NCBI GenBank assembly: GCA_964017965.1
Contig: CAXHNV010000001.1
Coordinates: 62,001 to 126,000, forward strand
Length of the DNA: 64,000 nt
Source: UBA2883 sp964017965
Lineage (GTDB): Bacteria; Cyanobacteriota; Vampirovibrionia; Gastranaerophilales; Gastranaerophilaceae
Reading direction: 5' to 3'
This document shows, piece after piece, positions 42,406 to 51,623 of the stretch. Made by a program: the position numbers and the translations under genes. The notes beneath the pieces are model-generated. The model saw nothing but the letters and a program-made list of their open reading frames with translations. It did not search any database and was not told the origin of the DNA. The stretch's first letter is position 1. The number at the start of each line of letters is the position of its first letter.

Positions 42406-44397
42406 ATGGATAGAAAGTTCAAGATAAACTCTAAATACTCGCCTGCAGGTGACCAGCCAAAAGCTATCAAGCAGCTTGTAGACGGTATAAATAACGGTTA
42501 CGATACCCAAACTCTGCTCGGGATTACGGGTTCGGGTAAAACATTTACCATAGCAAACGTAATCGAACAGGTGCAAAAACCGACACTTATCATTGCGCAC
42601 AACAAAACGCTTGCTGCTCAGTTATACAACGAGTTTAAAGAACTTTTCCCCGATAACGCGGTCGAGTACTTTATCAGCTACTACGATTACTATCAACCGG
42701 AAGCTTATATCCCACGCACAGACACATACATAGAAAAATCAGCAAGTATCAACGAAGAAATCGACAGGCTCCGACACAATACAACGCGAAGCCTTTACGA
42801 ACGTAACGATGTAATAATCATCGCTTCTGTGAGCTGTATATACGGTTTAGGATTACCGGAAAACTATTTTAAAGGCTCACTTGAATTAAACGTGGGTGAT
42901 GAAATAGACAGAGATGAGCTGTTGAAACACCTTGTATCAGTACAATATAAGCGTAACGACGTTGCACTTGAACATTCAACATTCAGAGTTCGCGGCGATG
43001 TAATAGAAATCATGCCTGCTTACGAAAAGATTATCACAAGAATCTGTATGTTTGGTGATGAGATAGAAAAATTCGTTAAGATTAACCCTGTGAGTGGTGA
43101 AATCGTTGAAATTCCCGAAAAAATTGTGCTCTATCCTGCGGTACACTATCTTTCTTATGATGAGAACGAAGAGGAGACTATTAAGCTTATACGTATGGAG
43201 CTGCAAAACAGACTTGCTGAACTTTATGACGAAAACAAGATTCTGGAAGCACAAAGACTTGAACAGCGGGTAAAATACGATATCGAGATGATAAAAGAAA
43301 TGGGATATTGTTCCGGCATCGAGAACTATTCAAGGATAATAGAGCGCAGACCGCCTGGCTCAGCACCTGCAACGCTTTTAGACTATTTCAGGGGCGATTT
43401 TTTGACTGTTGTTGATGAATCACACGTTACATTACCGCAACTTAAAGGCATGTATAACGGCGACCAGGCACGTAAAAAAGTGCTTGTTGATTACGGGTTC
43501 AGATTGCCTTGTGCAAAAGATAACAGGCCGCTTAAGAATGAAGAGTTCTTTGCTAAGGTCGGACAGAAGATTTATATCTCTGCAACACCGGCTGAGTTTG
43601 AGACTTCCCAGTCTTCACAAATGGTTGAACAGATTATCAGACCTACGGGGCTTGTTGACCCTAAGATTGATATTCGACCTATTGATACGCAGATACCGGA
43701 TTTGGAAAAAGAGATTGCAAAACGTGTTGAGAAAAATGAACGTGTAATTATCACTACGCTTACAAAACGTATGGCAGAGGATTTGTGTGATTATTTCTTG
43801 CAAGAGGGGATAAAGGTCAGATATTTACACAGTGAGATTAAATCAATCGAGAGGGTTGAGATTCTGAGGGATTTAAGACTGGGTGAATTTGATGTACTCA
43901 TCGGGGTAAACTTGCTCAGAGAGGGGTTGGATATTCCTGAAGTTTCACTTGTAGCGATTATGGACGCCGACAAGGAAGGGTTCTTACGTTCTGAGACGAG
44001 TTTGATTCAGACGATAGGTCGTGCTGCGAGAAATTCTTGCGGCGAGGTTATTATGTACGCAGACAAGGTTACAGACTCTATGAAGAACGCTATTGACGAG
44101 ACAAACAGGCGTCGTGAAATCCAGATGGAACATAACAGAAAATATGGTATTGTACCTAAGACGATTAAGAAACCTATTGAAAACAACTTGTTATCATTGG
44201 TTGAAAGTTACAGAAACCTTGAAGATATTGTTGCAGAAGAAATGGTTGATATGGGGATTGATAAAAAGAATCTGCCTAAGCTTATTGATAAGCTTGAAAA
44301 GGATATGCACAAATCAGCTAAGCTGTTGGATTTTGAACGTGCTGCCGAAATCCGCGACCAACTAAAAAAATTACGGGAAATGGTAAAAGAAAAATAA
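42406..44397 (+). CDS. uvrB: excinuclease ABC subunit B
   Basis: About 663 aa. Walker A G-I-T-G-S-G-K-T-F, the beta-hairpin Y-Y-D-Y-Y-Q-P-E-A-Y, D-E-S-H-V-T and Q-T-I-G-R-A-A-R-N are canonical, and the C-terminal UVR motif (F-E-R-A-A-E-I-R-D-Q-L) that binds UvrC is present. It verifies DNA lesions handed over by UvrA. The ATG at 42406 (M-D-R-K-F-K-I) matches family N-termini; an upstream GTG at 42388 lies inside the promoter and is rejected. Cassette A begins directly at its stop. Confidence 0.97.
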   Translation: MDRKFKINSKYSPAGDQPKAIKQLVDGINNGYDTQTLLGITGSGKTFTIANVIEQVQKPTLIIAHNKTLAAQLYNEFKELFPDNAVEYFISYYDYYQPEAYIPRTDTYIEKSASINEEIDRLRHNTTRSLYERNDVIIIASVSCIYGLGLPENYFKGSLELNVGDEIDRDELLKHLVSVQYKRNDVALEHSTFRVRGDVIEIMPAYEKIITRICMFGDEIEKFVKINPVSGEIVEIPEKIVLYPAVHYLSYDENEEETIKLIRMELQNRLAELYDENKILEAQRLEQRVKYDIEMIKEMGYCSGIENYSRIIERRPPGSAPATLLDYFRGDFLTVVDESHVTLPQLKGMYNGDQARKKVLVDYGFRLPCAKDNRPLKNEEFFAKVGQKIYISATPAEFETSQSSQMVEQIIRPTGLVDPKIDIRPIDTQIPDLEKEIAKRVEKNERVIITTLTKRMAEDLCDYFLQEGIKVRYLHSEIKSIERVEILRDLRLGEFDVLIGVNLLREGLDIPEVSLVAIMDADKEGFLRSETSLIQTIGRAARNSCGEVIMYADKVTDSMKNAIDETNRRREIQMEHNRKYGIVPKTIKKPIENNLLSLVESYRNLEDIVAEEMVDMGIDKKNLPKLIDKLEKDMHKSAKLLDFERAAEIRDQLKKLREMVKEK

Positions 44398-44398
44398 T

Positions 44399-45058
44399 TT
44401 AGACAAAATAAGAGATTGCGTCAAGTAATTCTACTGATGAAAGATCTTGCATACGTTTATTTTCATATTGTTCTTTGCCTGAGTGTTTAGCACCGCAAGT
44501 TCTTGTATAGCTTGCTATTTTTGTTCCGTCTTCACGAGTATAGCCACTGACTTGATAAGTACCTGCACAACCTTCGGGCATAAGTTTGTTAGAATTGTTA
44601 TTCGGTGAAACATTTAACTTTTTCTTTGGCTGTCTTCTTCCGGACAAGTCTAAAATGAGCTTTCCATCTTGCATTTTCTCAATAACTTTTCGCGCCATAA
44701 TATCTTTAATTCTATCGTTATCAGGGTTTACAGTAGTTTTGTACTCTTTATTTATTTCATTACCAATTTCTCTTCCGATTTTATTATTATGTAAATCCAT
44801 TTGTTCTTCTTTTTTTGATTGATTATGTTTTTTATTACCTTCTTTTTCGTGAGTATCACCTAAAAATTTTGCAATAGAATCTTTAAATCTTAAGGTCAAA
44901 TATGCCTGCATATAAGCGTGTCTAAACGCATCCGCTTCATTATTCCAAGCAGAACCGTTTTCAAGTTCAAATCCATATTGTTTTTGGTATTTTACGGTAT
45001 CTTTAAGCATTGTTTGGATAAATTCTTCTTTTGACCATATTTTTTTGCTTGTATTCAT
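44399..45058 (-). CDS. cassette A soluble protein (DUF6973-like), possible effector
   Basis: A 219-aa hydrophilic protein without signal peptide. Conserved-looking motifs are A-D-A-F-R-H-A-Y-M-Q-A-Y (near 43-54), T-H-E-K-E-G (near 69), and M-D-L-H-N-N-K-I-G-R-E-I-G (near 87), which together look like a metal or hydrolase site; this pattern resembles the family I recall as DUF6973. The C-terminus has G-Y-T-R-E-D-G-T-K-I-A-S-Y-T-R, a module seen in phage and secreted proteins. A paralogue lies at 59091-59753. AAGGAG precedes the ATG. Convergent with uvrB by one base and divergent from a small membrane protein. Confidence 0.75.
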   Translation of the reverse strand: MNTSKKIWSKEEFIQTMLKDTVKYQKQYGFELENGSAWNNEADAFRHAYMQAYLTLRFKDSIAKFLGDTHEKEGNKKHNQSKKEEQMDLHNNKIGREIGNEINKEYKTTVNPDNDRIKDIMARKVIEKMQDGKLILDLSGRRQPKKKLNVSPNNNSNKLMPEGCAGTYQVSGYTREDGTKIASYTRTCGAKHSGKEQYENKRMQDLSSVELLDAISYFV

Positions 45059-45083
45059 TTTGATTTCTCCTTATAATTATTCT
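45049..45083 (+). promoter_or_regulatory. promoter of cassette A membrane gene, leaderless type
   Basis: TTGTAT (45049-45054), 17-bp spacer, TATAAT (45072-45077), ATG six bases later. The -35 overlaps the first codons of the divergent gene. Confidence 0.8.
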
Positions 45084-45404
45084 ATGAAATTACATCAATC
45101 TTTGTTTTTAAATATTGTTACATTTATTGGTTTAGTTAATTTGTTTACTTTTTTAACACAATTCTTTAGAATTACATTTAGGATATTTCTCTATTTAAGA
45201 GAAATATCTACCATTCCTAGTTTATTGATACCTGTATTCTTAATATTATTCATTGTTGAATACATAATTATCAAAAAAAAGAAACTTCAACCGATAATAA
45301 AAAACGATAGTAAAATATTCAAAGTATTGTTTTATATATGTTTTGTTGTTGCGATATCTGAATCAGCGTTCTGGTGGTTTGTTTTACACCAGTTTAGATA
45401 CTAA
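45084..45404 (+). CDS. cassette A small membrane protein, possible immunity partner
   Basis: A 106-aa protein with three hydrophobic segments (near residues 8-28, 45-65 and 80-100). It begins M-K-L-H-Q-S-L-F-L-N-I-V and near the end has S-A-F-W-W-F-V-L, both shared with the paralogue at 59779-60129; the middle differs strongly. The start codon is 25 bp from the divergent start of the soluble gene. Such pairing of a soluble protein and a small membrane protein is typical of toxin/immunity pairs, but no function is proven. Confidence 0.7.
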   Translation: MKLHQSLFLNIVTFIGLVNLFTFLTQFFRITFRIFLYLREISTIPSLLIPVFLILFIVEYIIIKKKKLQPIIKNDSKIFKVLFYICFVVAISESAFWWFVLHQFRY

Positions 45405-45405
45405 A

Positions 45406-45470
45406 ATCTCCTTTATGGGTAAATGTAATTAACATAGATACTTTACTAATTTTTGTACCCATTTGTCACG
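45406..45470. repeat. 65-nt conserved right end of cassette A
   Basis: Identical to 60146-60210. It contains the inverted ends ATGGGTA (45415-45421) and TACCCAT (45456-45462). Confidence 0.9.
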
Positions 45471-45632
45471 TTATATTAAAAATTTGTTACAATTCTTAGA
45501 ATCCTTAAGCACCCTTTGTTCCATATTATAAAGCATTTTGGACTCTTCTAAAAAATCCAAAGTCGCAGACGATTGATACTTTCTCTTGTTATTAAATGTA
45601 ATCTTCGTTTTCCCTAAATCAATAATAAACAT
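45471..45632 (-). CDS. possible 53-aa small protein
   Basis: Short frame starting M-F-I-I-D-L-G-K-T-K-I-T-F and ending C-N-K-F-L-I, with a weak AGAGAG before the ATG. It fills the gap between cassette A and the rpsG terminator. No family is recognised and the frame could be chance. Confidence 0.3.
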   Translation of the reverse strand: MFIIDLGKTKITFNNKRKYQSSATLDFLEESKMLYNMEQRVLKDSKNCNKFLI

Positions 45633-45650
45633 AAATCTCTCTAATTATAT

Positions 45651-45682
45651 ATAAGAAAGGGCGCCAATATGGCGCCCTCTCA
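45651..45682 (-). terminator. terminator after rpsG
   Basis: Eight-bp stem AGGGCGCC / GGCGCCCT with loop AATAT, followed on the minus strand by TTTCTTATAT. Confidence 0.85.
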
Positions 45683-45692
45683 AGATTATTTC

Positions 45693-46160
45693 TTATCTGT
45701 AGTGAGCAAAAGCTTTGTTTGCTTCAGCCATCTTGTGAGTGTCTTCACGTTTCTTACAAGCTGCACCAACACCGTTAGCAGCATCCATCAATTCGTTTGT
45801 TAATTTTTCGATGAATGATTTGCCGCCTCTGTTTTTAGCAGCTGCAATTAACCATGATGAAGCTAATGCAAAGCCTCTGTCAGCTTTAACTTCCAATGGA
45901 ACTTGATAAGTTGAACCACCGATACGTCTAGCCTTAACTTCCAATAATGGAGTTGCGTTTTGTAACGCTTTTTGGAATGTTTCGATAGGGTTATCGTTTG
46001 TTCTTTCTTTGATTCTTTCCATTGTACCGTAGAATATTTTTTCTGCTAAAGATTTTTTACCTTTACGCATAATTCTATTTATAAACTTTGAAATATCAAC
46101 GTTGTTATAAATAGGATCTGGAGAAGGTATTCTCTTTTCAGGTTTAGAACGTCTTGACAT
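45693..46160 (-). CDS. rpsG: ribosomal protein S7
   Basis: A 155-aa S7: S-R-R-S-K-P-E-K-R at the N-terminus, F-I-N-R-I-M-R-K-G-K-K-S-L-A, V-K-A-R-R-I-G-G-S-T-Y-Q-V-P. It nucleates 3' domain assembly of 16S rRNA. It overlaps rpsL by one base. A terminator follows directly, so the usual fusA and tuf genes of the str operon are absent. Confidence 0.97.
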   Translation of the reverse strand: MSRRSKPEKRIPSPDPIYNNVDISKFINRIMRKGKKSLAEKIFYGTMERIKERTNDNPIETFQKALQNATPLLEVKARRIGGSTYQVPLEVKADRGFALASSWLIAAAKNRGGKSFIEKLTNELMDAANGVGAACKKREDTHKMAEANKAFAHYR

Positions 46161-46537
46161 TATTTCTTACCTCCCTTTTTAGCACCGTATTTAGAACGGC
46201 TTTGTGCTCTGTTCGCAACACCTGCTGTATCAAGCGTACCACGAACGATGTGATATCTAACACCCGGTAAATCCTTTACACGACCACCTCTGATAAGAAC
46301 AACACTGTGTTCTTGAAGGTTGTGTCCGATACCCGGGATATAAGAAGTAACTTCAAATCCGTTTGTTAATCTTACTCTGGCAACTTTTCTAAGTGCTGAG
46401 TTTGGTTTTTTAGGGGTTGTTGTGTAAACCCTTGTACAAACTCCACGTCTTTGAGGACAATTCATCAAAGCCGGAGATTTAGTTTTGTCTGTTAGTTTTT
46501 TACGTTCTTGACGTACTAACTGGTTAATTGTAGGCAT
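46160..46537 (-). CDS. rpsL: ribosomal protein S12
   Basis: A 125-aa S12. P-K-K-P-N-S-A-L-R-K (the Lys at the position equivalent to residue 43 of E. coli, wild type for streptomycin) and R-G-G-R-V-K-D-L-P-G-V-R-Y-H are present. GGAG stands before the ATG. It is the first gene of a two-gene str operon. Confidence 0.97.
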   Translation of the reverse strand: MPTINQLVRQERKKLTDKTKSPALMNCPQRRGVCTRVYTTTPKKPNSALRKVARVRLTNGFEVTSYIPGIGHNLQEHSVVLIRGGRVKDLPGVRYHIVRGTLDTAGVANRAQSRSKYGAKKGGKK

Positions 46538-46772
46538 AATTTCTCCTTTTCTTGTTTATTCTTTTAGCAATTCGCCGTTGTTCCAAGAACCCTTACTTAT
46601 TCCGGTAACGATTGCTATTCCCACACTCTGAACCGTCAAATTCAGCACGAAAATTTCGACTAGAGTGTAACTCTATTCAACAACACACATACCCCGATGT
46701 CAATAAATATGTTACAACAGTTAAACTTTCACAATTTACCATATTTTTGATACCATATTATAGAGGTAAACT
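46538..46772. promoter_or_regulatory. divergent leader region rpsL / nadE
   Basis: 235 bp. On the minus strand TTGACA (rc, near 46694-46699) with a poor -10 would give rpsL a leader of more than 100 nt that could hold an autoregulatory structure; I cannot define one. On the plus strand TATTAT ends eleven bases before nadE with AGAGGT between. Confidence 0.45.
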
Positions 46773-48791
46773 ATGAACGAACTATATTATTTAAGCGAAC
46801 AAATCGACCTAATACTACAAAACAAAGTCTCAAACGATAACTACAAAACGCTTGTAGAAAAAATAAAACCTATCGTCTCAGAGTTCAAACAAGGCTCACT
46901 CGGTTTAGCACAAATAAACCTTATAGCAGGCGATATAGAACACAACGCTAAAAAGATAATGAAATACATAAATTACGCGCAAGACATTAACCTTGATGCC
47001 GTAATATTTCCGGAACTTGCGCTAATGGGATATCCAATCGAAGACACAATCGACAGGCACCCAGTAATCGTTGAAGAGAATATTAAATGGCTTAAAGAAA
47101 TCGCAAAACTGACAAAAGACATTACAGCGATAATCGGCTTCGTAGAACCTCGCAAAAACGAAACATCAAAAGGTAAAAACTACTACAACTCGCTTGCAAT
47201 AGTTTCAAACGGCAAAATTCAAGGTGTTGTAAGAAAGTCATTACTTCCTACATATTCTGAATTCAACGACTACAGATACATTGAACCGTCTCCTGTCGTT
47301 GGGGTTCAACCCGCTGAAACACTCTGTCACTTTGATATGGATAATATCCAAAACTGTGACAAAACAAACAAGATTAACGGCATAAGATACGGTCTCTCAA
47401 TCTGCGAGGACTGTTGGAACAACAAGAACTTTTTCTCATCAATCCTTTATGAAATCGACCCGATTGATGAGCTTGCAGAAGAAAACCCGCAGGTATTTAT
47501 CAACTGTTCAGCTTCACCTAGCCGTGCAAAAAAAGAACAGCTCAAACACAATATGCTTTCATTCGTAGCACACGATTACGAAACTCCGATTGTTTATGTA
47601 AATCAGGTAGGCGCAATCGATAACTGCTCTTTTGACGGTTCAAGCAGAGTGTTTGATAAAGACGGCAAGCTCCTCGCACGAGCAAAATCGTTTGAAGAAC
47701 AGTTCCTGATAGTTAACCCGATTAAAAACATCGGCAAAATCTACCCGTTAACAAAAGGGCTTGAACAATCACTGTCAGAAGAAAAAGTGTTCACACTGGA
47801 TTACGAAAACGACCTTGAAAGAACTTATAAAACAATTCTTCAAGGGTTACGTGATTATTTCGACAAAAACGGACTAAAACGTGCTGTTCTCGGGCTTTCC
47901 GGAGGGCTTGATTCTACTGTTTGTGCCGTTTTATTAGCAGACGCGCTAGGTAAAGACAATGTTTTCGGGGTAAGTATGCCGTCTAAAATAACAAGCCACG
48001 AAAGCAGAAGCGATGCTGAAAAACTTGCAAACAACCTCGGTATACACTTTACTGAAATGCCTATCAAAGAAATGGTTGATACAACAAACAAGATGTTCAC
48101 AGAACTTTTCGCAAATGTTGAAAAAGACTGGTGCTGCCGTTACAAAAAATCATTCACACAGGATAATATTCAGGCACGTTCACGTGCAATGTATCTATGG
48201 GGAATAGCAAACGAATTTGCTAGCTGTATCCCGATTGCAACCTCTGATAAATCAGAATTGTATATGGGTTATGCAACGATAAACGGTGATATGTCAGGCG
48301 GATTTGCACCGATTGCAGATGTTCCGAAAACAAAACTCTTTGCGTTCGCAAGGTGGATGAACGCTCACAGAGCAGAAAAAAACGCTATCCCTGAAGCAAT
48401 TATCCTAAAACGACCGGGAGCGGAACTGGCAATAGATGAGCGCACAGGTAAACCGCTGATAGCAGAAGACGCGCTTATGCCATACGAGTTCTTAGACGAA
48501 GTTATCTGGCGAATCGAGAACAAACACGAGCATTATCAAGACATGATAAATTCTACGTTCTTGTATGAAAAATCCCACGATGTAAGCCCTGAACAAAAAA
48601 CAGAGTGGCTCGACAAGTTCTACCGCAGAATGTCAACATCACTATACAAATGGTCTATCCTGCCGCCTTCAGTGATTGTCGAATCCCGTTCAATACTAAA
48701 ACAGGACTACAAACAGCCGATAACCTCTTCTCATATCAACTATAAAGGTACAACAGAAGAGAAAATCAAAGAAATTTTGACAAATATGTAG
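46773..48791 (+). CDS. nadE: glutamine-dependent NAD+ synthetase
   Basis: A 672-aa two-domain enzyme. The N-terminal nitrilase-like amidase has F-P-E-L-A-L-M-G-Y (Glu), R-K-S-L-L-P-T-Y (Lys) and L-S-I-C-E-D-C-W (Cys near 210), which release ammonia from glutamine. The C-terminal ATP-pyrophosphatase domain has L-G-L-S-G-G-L-D-S-T (near 374) and amidates deamido-NAD. AGAGGT precedes the start. Length is that of the long glutamine-dependent class. Confidence 0.95.
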   Translation: MNELYYLSEQIDLILQNKVSNDNYKTLVEKIKPIVSEFKQGSLGLAQINLIAGDIEHNAKKIMKYINYAQDINLDAVIFPELALMGYPIEDTIDRHPVIVEENIKWLKEIAKLTKDITAIIGFVEPRKNETSKGKNYYNSLAIVSNGKIQGVVRKSLLPTYSEFNDYRYIEPSPVVGVQPAETLCHFDMDNIQNCDKTNKINGIRYGLSICEDCWNNKNFFSSILYEIDPIDELAEENPQVFINCSASPSRAKKEQLKHNMLSFVAHDYETPIVYVNQVGAIDNCSFDGSSRVFDKDGKLLARAKSFEEQFLIVNPIKNIGKIYPLTKGLEQSLSEEKVFTLDYENDLERTYKTILQGLRDYFDKNGLKRAVLGLSGGLDSTVCAVLLADALGKDNVFGVSMPSKITSHESRSDAEKLANNLGIHFTEMPIKEMVDTTNKMFTELFANVEKDWCCRYKKSFTQDNIQARSRAMYLWGIANEFASCIPIATSDKSELYMGYATINGDMSGGFAPIADVPKTKLFAFARWMNAHRAEKNAIPEAIILKRPGAELAIDERTGKPLIAEDALMPYEFLDEVIWRIENKHEHYQDMINSTFLYEKSHDVSPEQKTEWLDKFYRRMSTSLYKWSILPPSVIVESRSILKQDYKQPITSSHINYKGTTEEKIKEILTNM

Positions 48792-48834
48792 TAAGTTGTA
48801 TAATTCAATAATAGACATTATTAATGAGGAATTT

Positions 48835-50076
48835 ATGAAAGAGCTATTTAACGATTACGTAAAGTCAATGACAACATACATAATGTTTCAAATCAAGGCA
48901 GCTGCAAACAAACTGAGACCTGAACTTGAAGCAAAGAACAGAAGTCCAATCTTCTTATCTATGGGAGCGCCAACGGCTAACCCGCCAAAATATATGTTAG
49001 ACAAGCTTAAAGAAGCTCTTGATATGGACGGAATGCACCTTTATTCAACCCCGCGCGGTGAAAAATTCTTCCTTGACGCTGTTGCACAAAGGATGAAAAC
49101 TCGTTTTGGTGTTGAACTTAACCCGCAAACCGAAATCTCATCATTGTTAGGTTCAAAAGAAGGCTTAGCACACATTATAAGAATCCTTATTGAACCGACC
49201 CACGACGAAGAAGAACAAGATGTAATCTTCGTTCCGGACCCTGGTTATGCTTCTTATAACCAAATGGTTCAAATCTCAGGCGGTAAATGTTTCTCTATCC
49301 CGTTAACAGAAGAAAACAACTACATGCCTGACCTAAATGATGTTTGGAAAGATTATCTTGAACAAGGCGGAAAACCTGAAAAAGTTAAAGCCTTAATCAT
49401 AAACTACCCGAATAATCCGTTAGGCGTAACAGCTACACGTGAATACTATTCTCACGTTATAGAGTTCTGTAAAACCCACAAAATCCTATTGATATCAGAC
49501 GCAGCTTATGCTGATTTATACTTCTATGAAGAAGACAAACCGTTCAGTATCTTAGAGTTTGAAGGTGCAAAAGATATCGCTGTAGAATTCTTCAGCTTCT
49601 CAAAACCTTACGCAATGACAGGTGCAAGAATGGGCTGGGTCTGCGGTAACGCAGAAGCCATAAGCCAGCTTGTAGTCTTAAAATCAACTATCGACAACGG
49701 ATTCTACAAAGCTCTTCAATATGCCTGCGCTGAAATACTTAACTCTCAAGAGGGTGAAGACTACTACAAACAAGCTAATCAAGATTTAAAACACAAACAA
49801 GATATATTCGTTCAAGGTATGAAAGAATTAGGCTGGCCTGAATTCAAAGTACCTAACGCAACATTCTACCTATGGATGCCTATCCCGCCAAGATACTCGT
49901 CTTCAAAAGAATTCACTGATGAGCTTTTGAAAACATCAGGTATCGTAGCTGTACCGGGACACGCTTACGGTAACTGCGGCGAAGGCTATTTCAGGGTATC
50001 TATAGTATGCTCTGAAGAACAAATCAGAGAATGTATTAACAGAATGAAAGAAGACGGATTCTACTATAATAACTAA
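48835..50076 (+). CDS. class I/II aminotransferase, LL-diaminopimelate aminotransferase-like
   Basis: About 413 aa, PLP-dependent. The PLP Lys lies in F-S-F-S-K-P-Y-A-M-T-G-A-R-M-G-W; N-Y-P-N-N-P-L-G and D-A-A-Y-A-D-L hold other cofactor contacts; R near F-R-V-S-I-V binds the carboxylate. The overall pattern fits DapL, the one-step lysine/peptidoglycan-precursor route found in Cyanobacteria, Chlamydia and plants, but other aminotransferases cannot be excluded. The ATG at 48835 has GAGGA upstream; an earlier Met at 48796 has none. Confidence 0.8.
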   Translation: MKELFNDYVKSMTTYIMFQIKAAANKLRPELEAKNRSPIFLSMGAPTANPPKYMLDKLKEALDMDGMHLYSTPRGEKFFLDAVAQRMKTRFGVELNPQTEISSLLGSKEGLAHIIRILIEPTHDEEEQDVIFVPDPGYASYNQMVQISGGKCFSIPLTEENNYMPDLNDVWKDYLEQGGKPEKVKALIINYPNNPLGVTATREYYSHVIEFCKTHKILLISDAAYADLYFYEEDKPFSILEFEGAKDIAVEFFSFSKPYAMTGARMGWVCGNAEAISQLVVLKSTIDNGFYKALQYACAEILNSQEGEDYYKQANQDLKHKQDIFVQGMKELGWPEFKVPNATFYLWMPIPPRYSSSKEFTDELLKTSGIVAVPGHAYGNCGEGYFRVSIVCSEEQIRECINRMKEDGFYYNN

Positions 50077-50285
50077 CCTAAGAAATCGTCCATATCTTCC
50101 ATATCAATCTCTAAATTTGACTCATCCTGTTCATCAGTAAGTTCAAGGAGTTCTTCGTCTTTTTTAGATTCTTCTTTCTGGTTACCGTTCTTGTCTCTAT
50201 GAACGTAAACACCCATACCGCCGCCGGCGTTTTTATCTGATTGATATGAAACGAACGGATCACTTCCATTTATACCAAATGACAT
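50073..50285 (-). CDS. small acidic protein, unknown
   Basis: A 70-aa protein with GAGGAAG before its ATG. It is Gly/Ser-rich at first (G-I-N-G-S-D-P-F-V-S-Y), with G-G-G-M-G-V-Y-V in the middle, then acidic to the end (M-E-D-M-D-D-F-L-G). The last four bases overlap the end of the aminotransferase gene. No family recognised. Confidence 0.65.
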   Translation of the reverse strand: MSFGINGSDPFVSYQSDKNAGGGMGVYVHRDKNGNQKEESKKDEELLELTDEQDESNLEIDMEDMDDFLG

Positions 50286-50335
50286 AATATCTTCCTCTTT
50301 TTTGTACTTACTTTTATATTATAACGTATTTTTGA

Positions 50336-50367
50336 AATAAAAAAAGGTGCTAATTGCACCTTTTTTC
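50336..50367. terminator. terminator after the 67-aa gene
   Basis: AAAAAGGTGC-TAATT-GCACCTTTTTT, symmetric A/T tracts. Confidence 0.85.
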
Positions 50368-50570
50368 TAGTTATTGCTTAAAACAAGCTTCAACGTTGCC
50401 AGATTCTTTATAGACAACATTTTGTGTTTGTTTCTTTGTGCCTTAGAAATTTCAAATATTCTGCAAATACGTTGGATTTCATCTATATCTTTTTGTGATT
50501 CAAATTTATATACATTCTTAATTGGATCAGCGACAACAGCCATCATTGCATTTAATTCAGATTCTTTCAT
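50367..50570 (-). CDS. 67-aa protein, unknown
   Basis: Helical small protein with AAGGA and a closer AGGA before the ATG. It contains I-Q-R-I-C-R-I-F-E-I-S-K-A-Q-R-N and ends in S-I-K-N-L-A-T-L-K-L-V-L. The adjacent terminator supports a real gene. No family recognised. Confidence 0.6.
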   Translation of the reverse strand: MKESELNAMMAVVADPIKNVYKFESQKDIDEIQRICRIFEISKAQRNKHKMLSIKNLATLKLVLSNN

Positions 50571-50642
50571 CCTAAATTCCTTATAAAAATAATATCCTAT
50601 ATTCTTATAAAGTTATTTTTTTCATGATAATTGCCCGTTCTG

Positions 50643-51623
50643 TTAAGAAATATTAATATAATCCTGATTTTCTTTCAAAATATAGTCAAGAGCGGACATA
50701 ATTTCTTTGTAATCTTCCATAATAACAAGCTGGCTTCTGTATTTAGCAGCGTTGCGAACCCCGTTGATATAGAACGGATAGAATTTACGTACAAATTTAA
50801 GCCCGACTTTTTCACCTCTCAACGAGATTTCTTCATCAAGGTGGGTTTTAAAATCGTTAATTTTTTCTTCCAAAGTAGGCGGCGCGAGTCGTTCGCCGGT
50901 TTTGAAGAAATGTTCAACACGATGAATTAAAGAAGCGTCACCAATCGCGCCGCGACCTATTGCAACACCGTCTGCCTGCGATTCTTCCATACATTTTTCG
51001 GCGGTTTCAATCGAAACAACGTCGCCGTTTGCAAACACCGGAATATCTACTGACTTTTTCAAATCAGCAATCTTTTTCCAGTCAGCCTGACCGCCGTACA
51101 TCTGGTTACGGGTTCTGCCGTGGATAGTTATAAAATCTGCGCCCGCTTCTTGCATCCAACCGCCAAACTCAACAAAGTTCATCTCAGCCGCTGTATAGCC
51201 CAAGCGAAACTTTACACTTACAGGGACAGAAACCTGTTCTTTAACAGCCTGAACAATATCATACGCAAGTCTGTCGTTTCTCATCAACGCACAACCGTCG
51301 TTTCCGACAGTAACTTTTTTAACGGGACATCCCATATTGATATCTATCATATCCGCAAACTGTTCAAGGTACTTCGCACAACTCGCCAACATCTCAGGCT
51401 TGTGACCGCTCAATTGATACGATATAGGGCTATGGTCTTCATTGCGTTTAGTGATAACAACATCTTTAACCTGTGTTAAGGCTTCTGAACTTATCATCTC
51501 AGTTGTTAACAAACAATCTTTTGAATACTTTCTAACCAAGCTCCTCAATACATAATCAGTTATTCCCGCCATTGGCGCCAATGATACTTTTGAAGAGATT
51601 AACTTATCTACTACCGTTCCCAT
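50643..51623 (-). CDS. dus: tRNA-dihydrouridine synthase
   Basis: A 326-aa FMN enzyme reducing uridines in the tRNA D-loop. L-A-P-M-A-G-I-T-D, D-I-N-M-G-C-P-V-K-K-V-T, the catalytic Cys in D-G-C-A-L-M, I-H-G-R-T-R-N-Q-M-Y and F-A-N-G-D-V are all family motifs; it resembles DusB. It overlaps the upstream TPR gene by 20 bp. Confidence 0.94.
   Translation of the reverse strand: MGTVVDKLISSKVSLAPMAGITDYVLRSLVRKYSKDCLLTTEMISSEALTQVKDVVITKRNEDHSPISYQLSGHKPEMLASCAKYLEQFADMIDINMGCPVKKVTVGNDGCALMRNDRLAYDIVQAVKEQVSVPVSVKFRLGYTAAEMNFVEFGGWMQEAGADFITIHGRTRNQMYGGQADWKKIADLKKSVDIPVFANGDVVSIETAEKCMEESQADGVAIGRGAIGDASLIHRVEHFFKTGERLAPPTLEEKINDFKTHLDEEISLRGEKVGLKFVRKFYPFYINGVRNAAKYRSQLVIMEDYKEIMSALDYILKENQDYINIS

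Noticed and set aside
45045..45083. 13-codon longer start for cassette A membrane protein (and the same at 59740)
   Set aside because: The upstream Met overlaps the divergent gene start and the TATAAT box; the M-K-L-H start is common to both copies.
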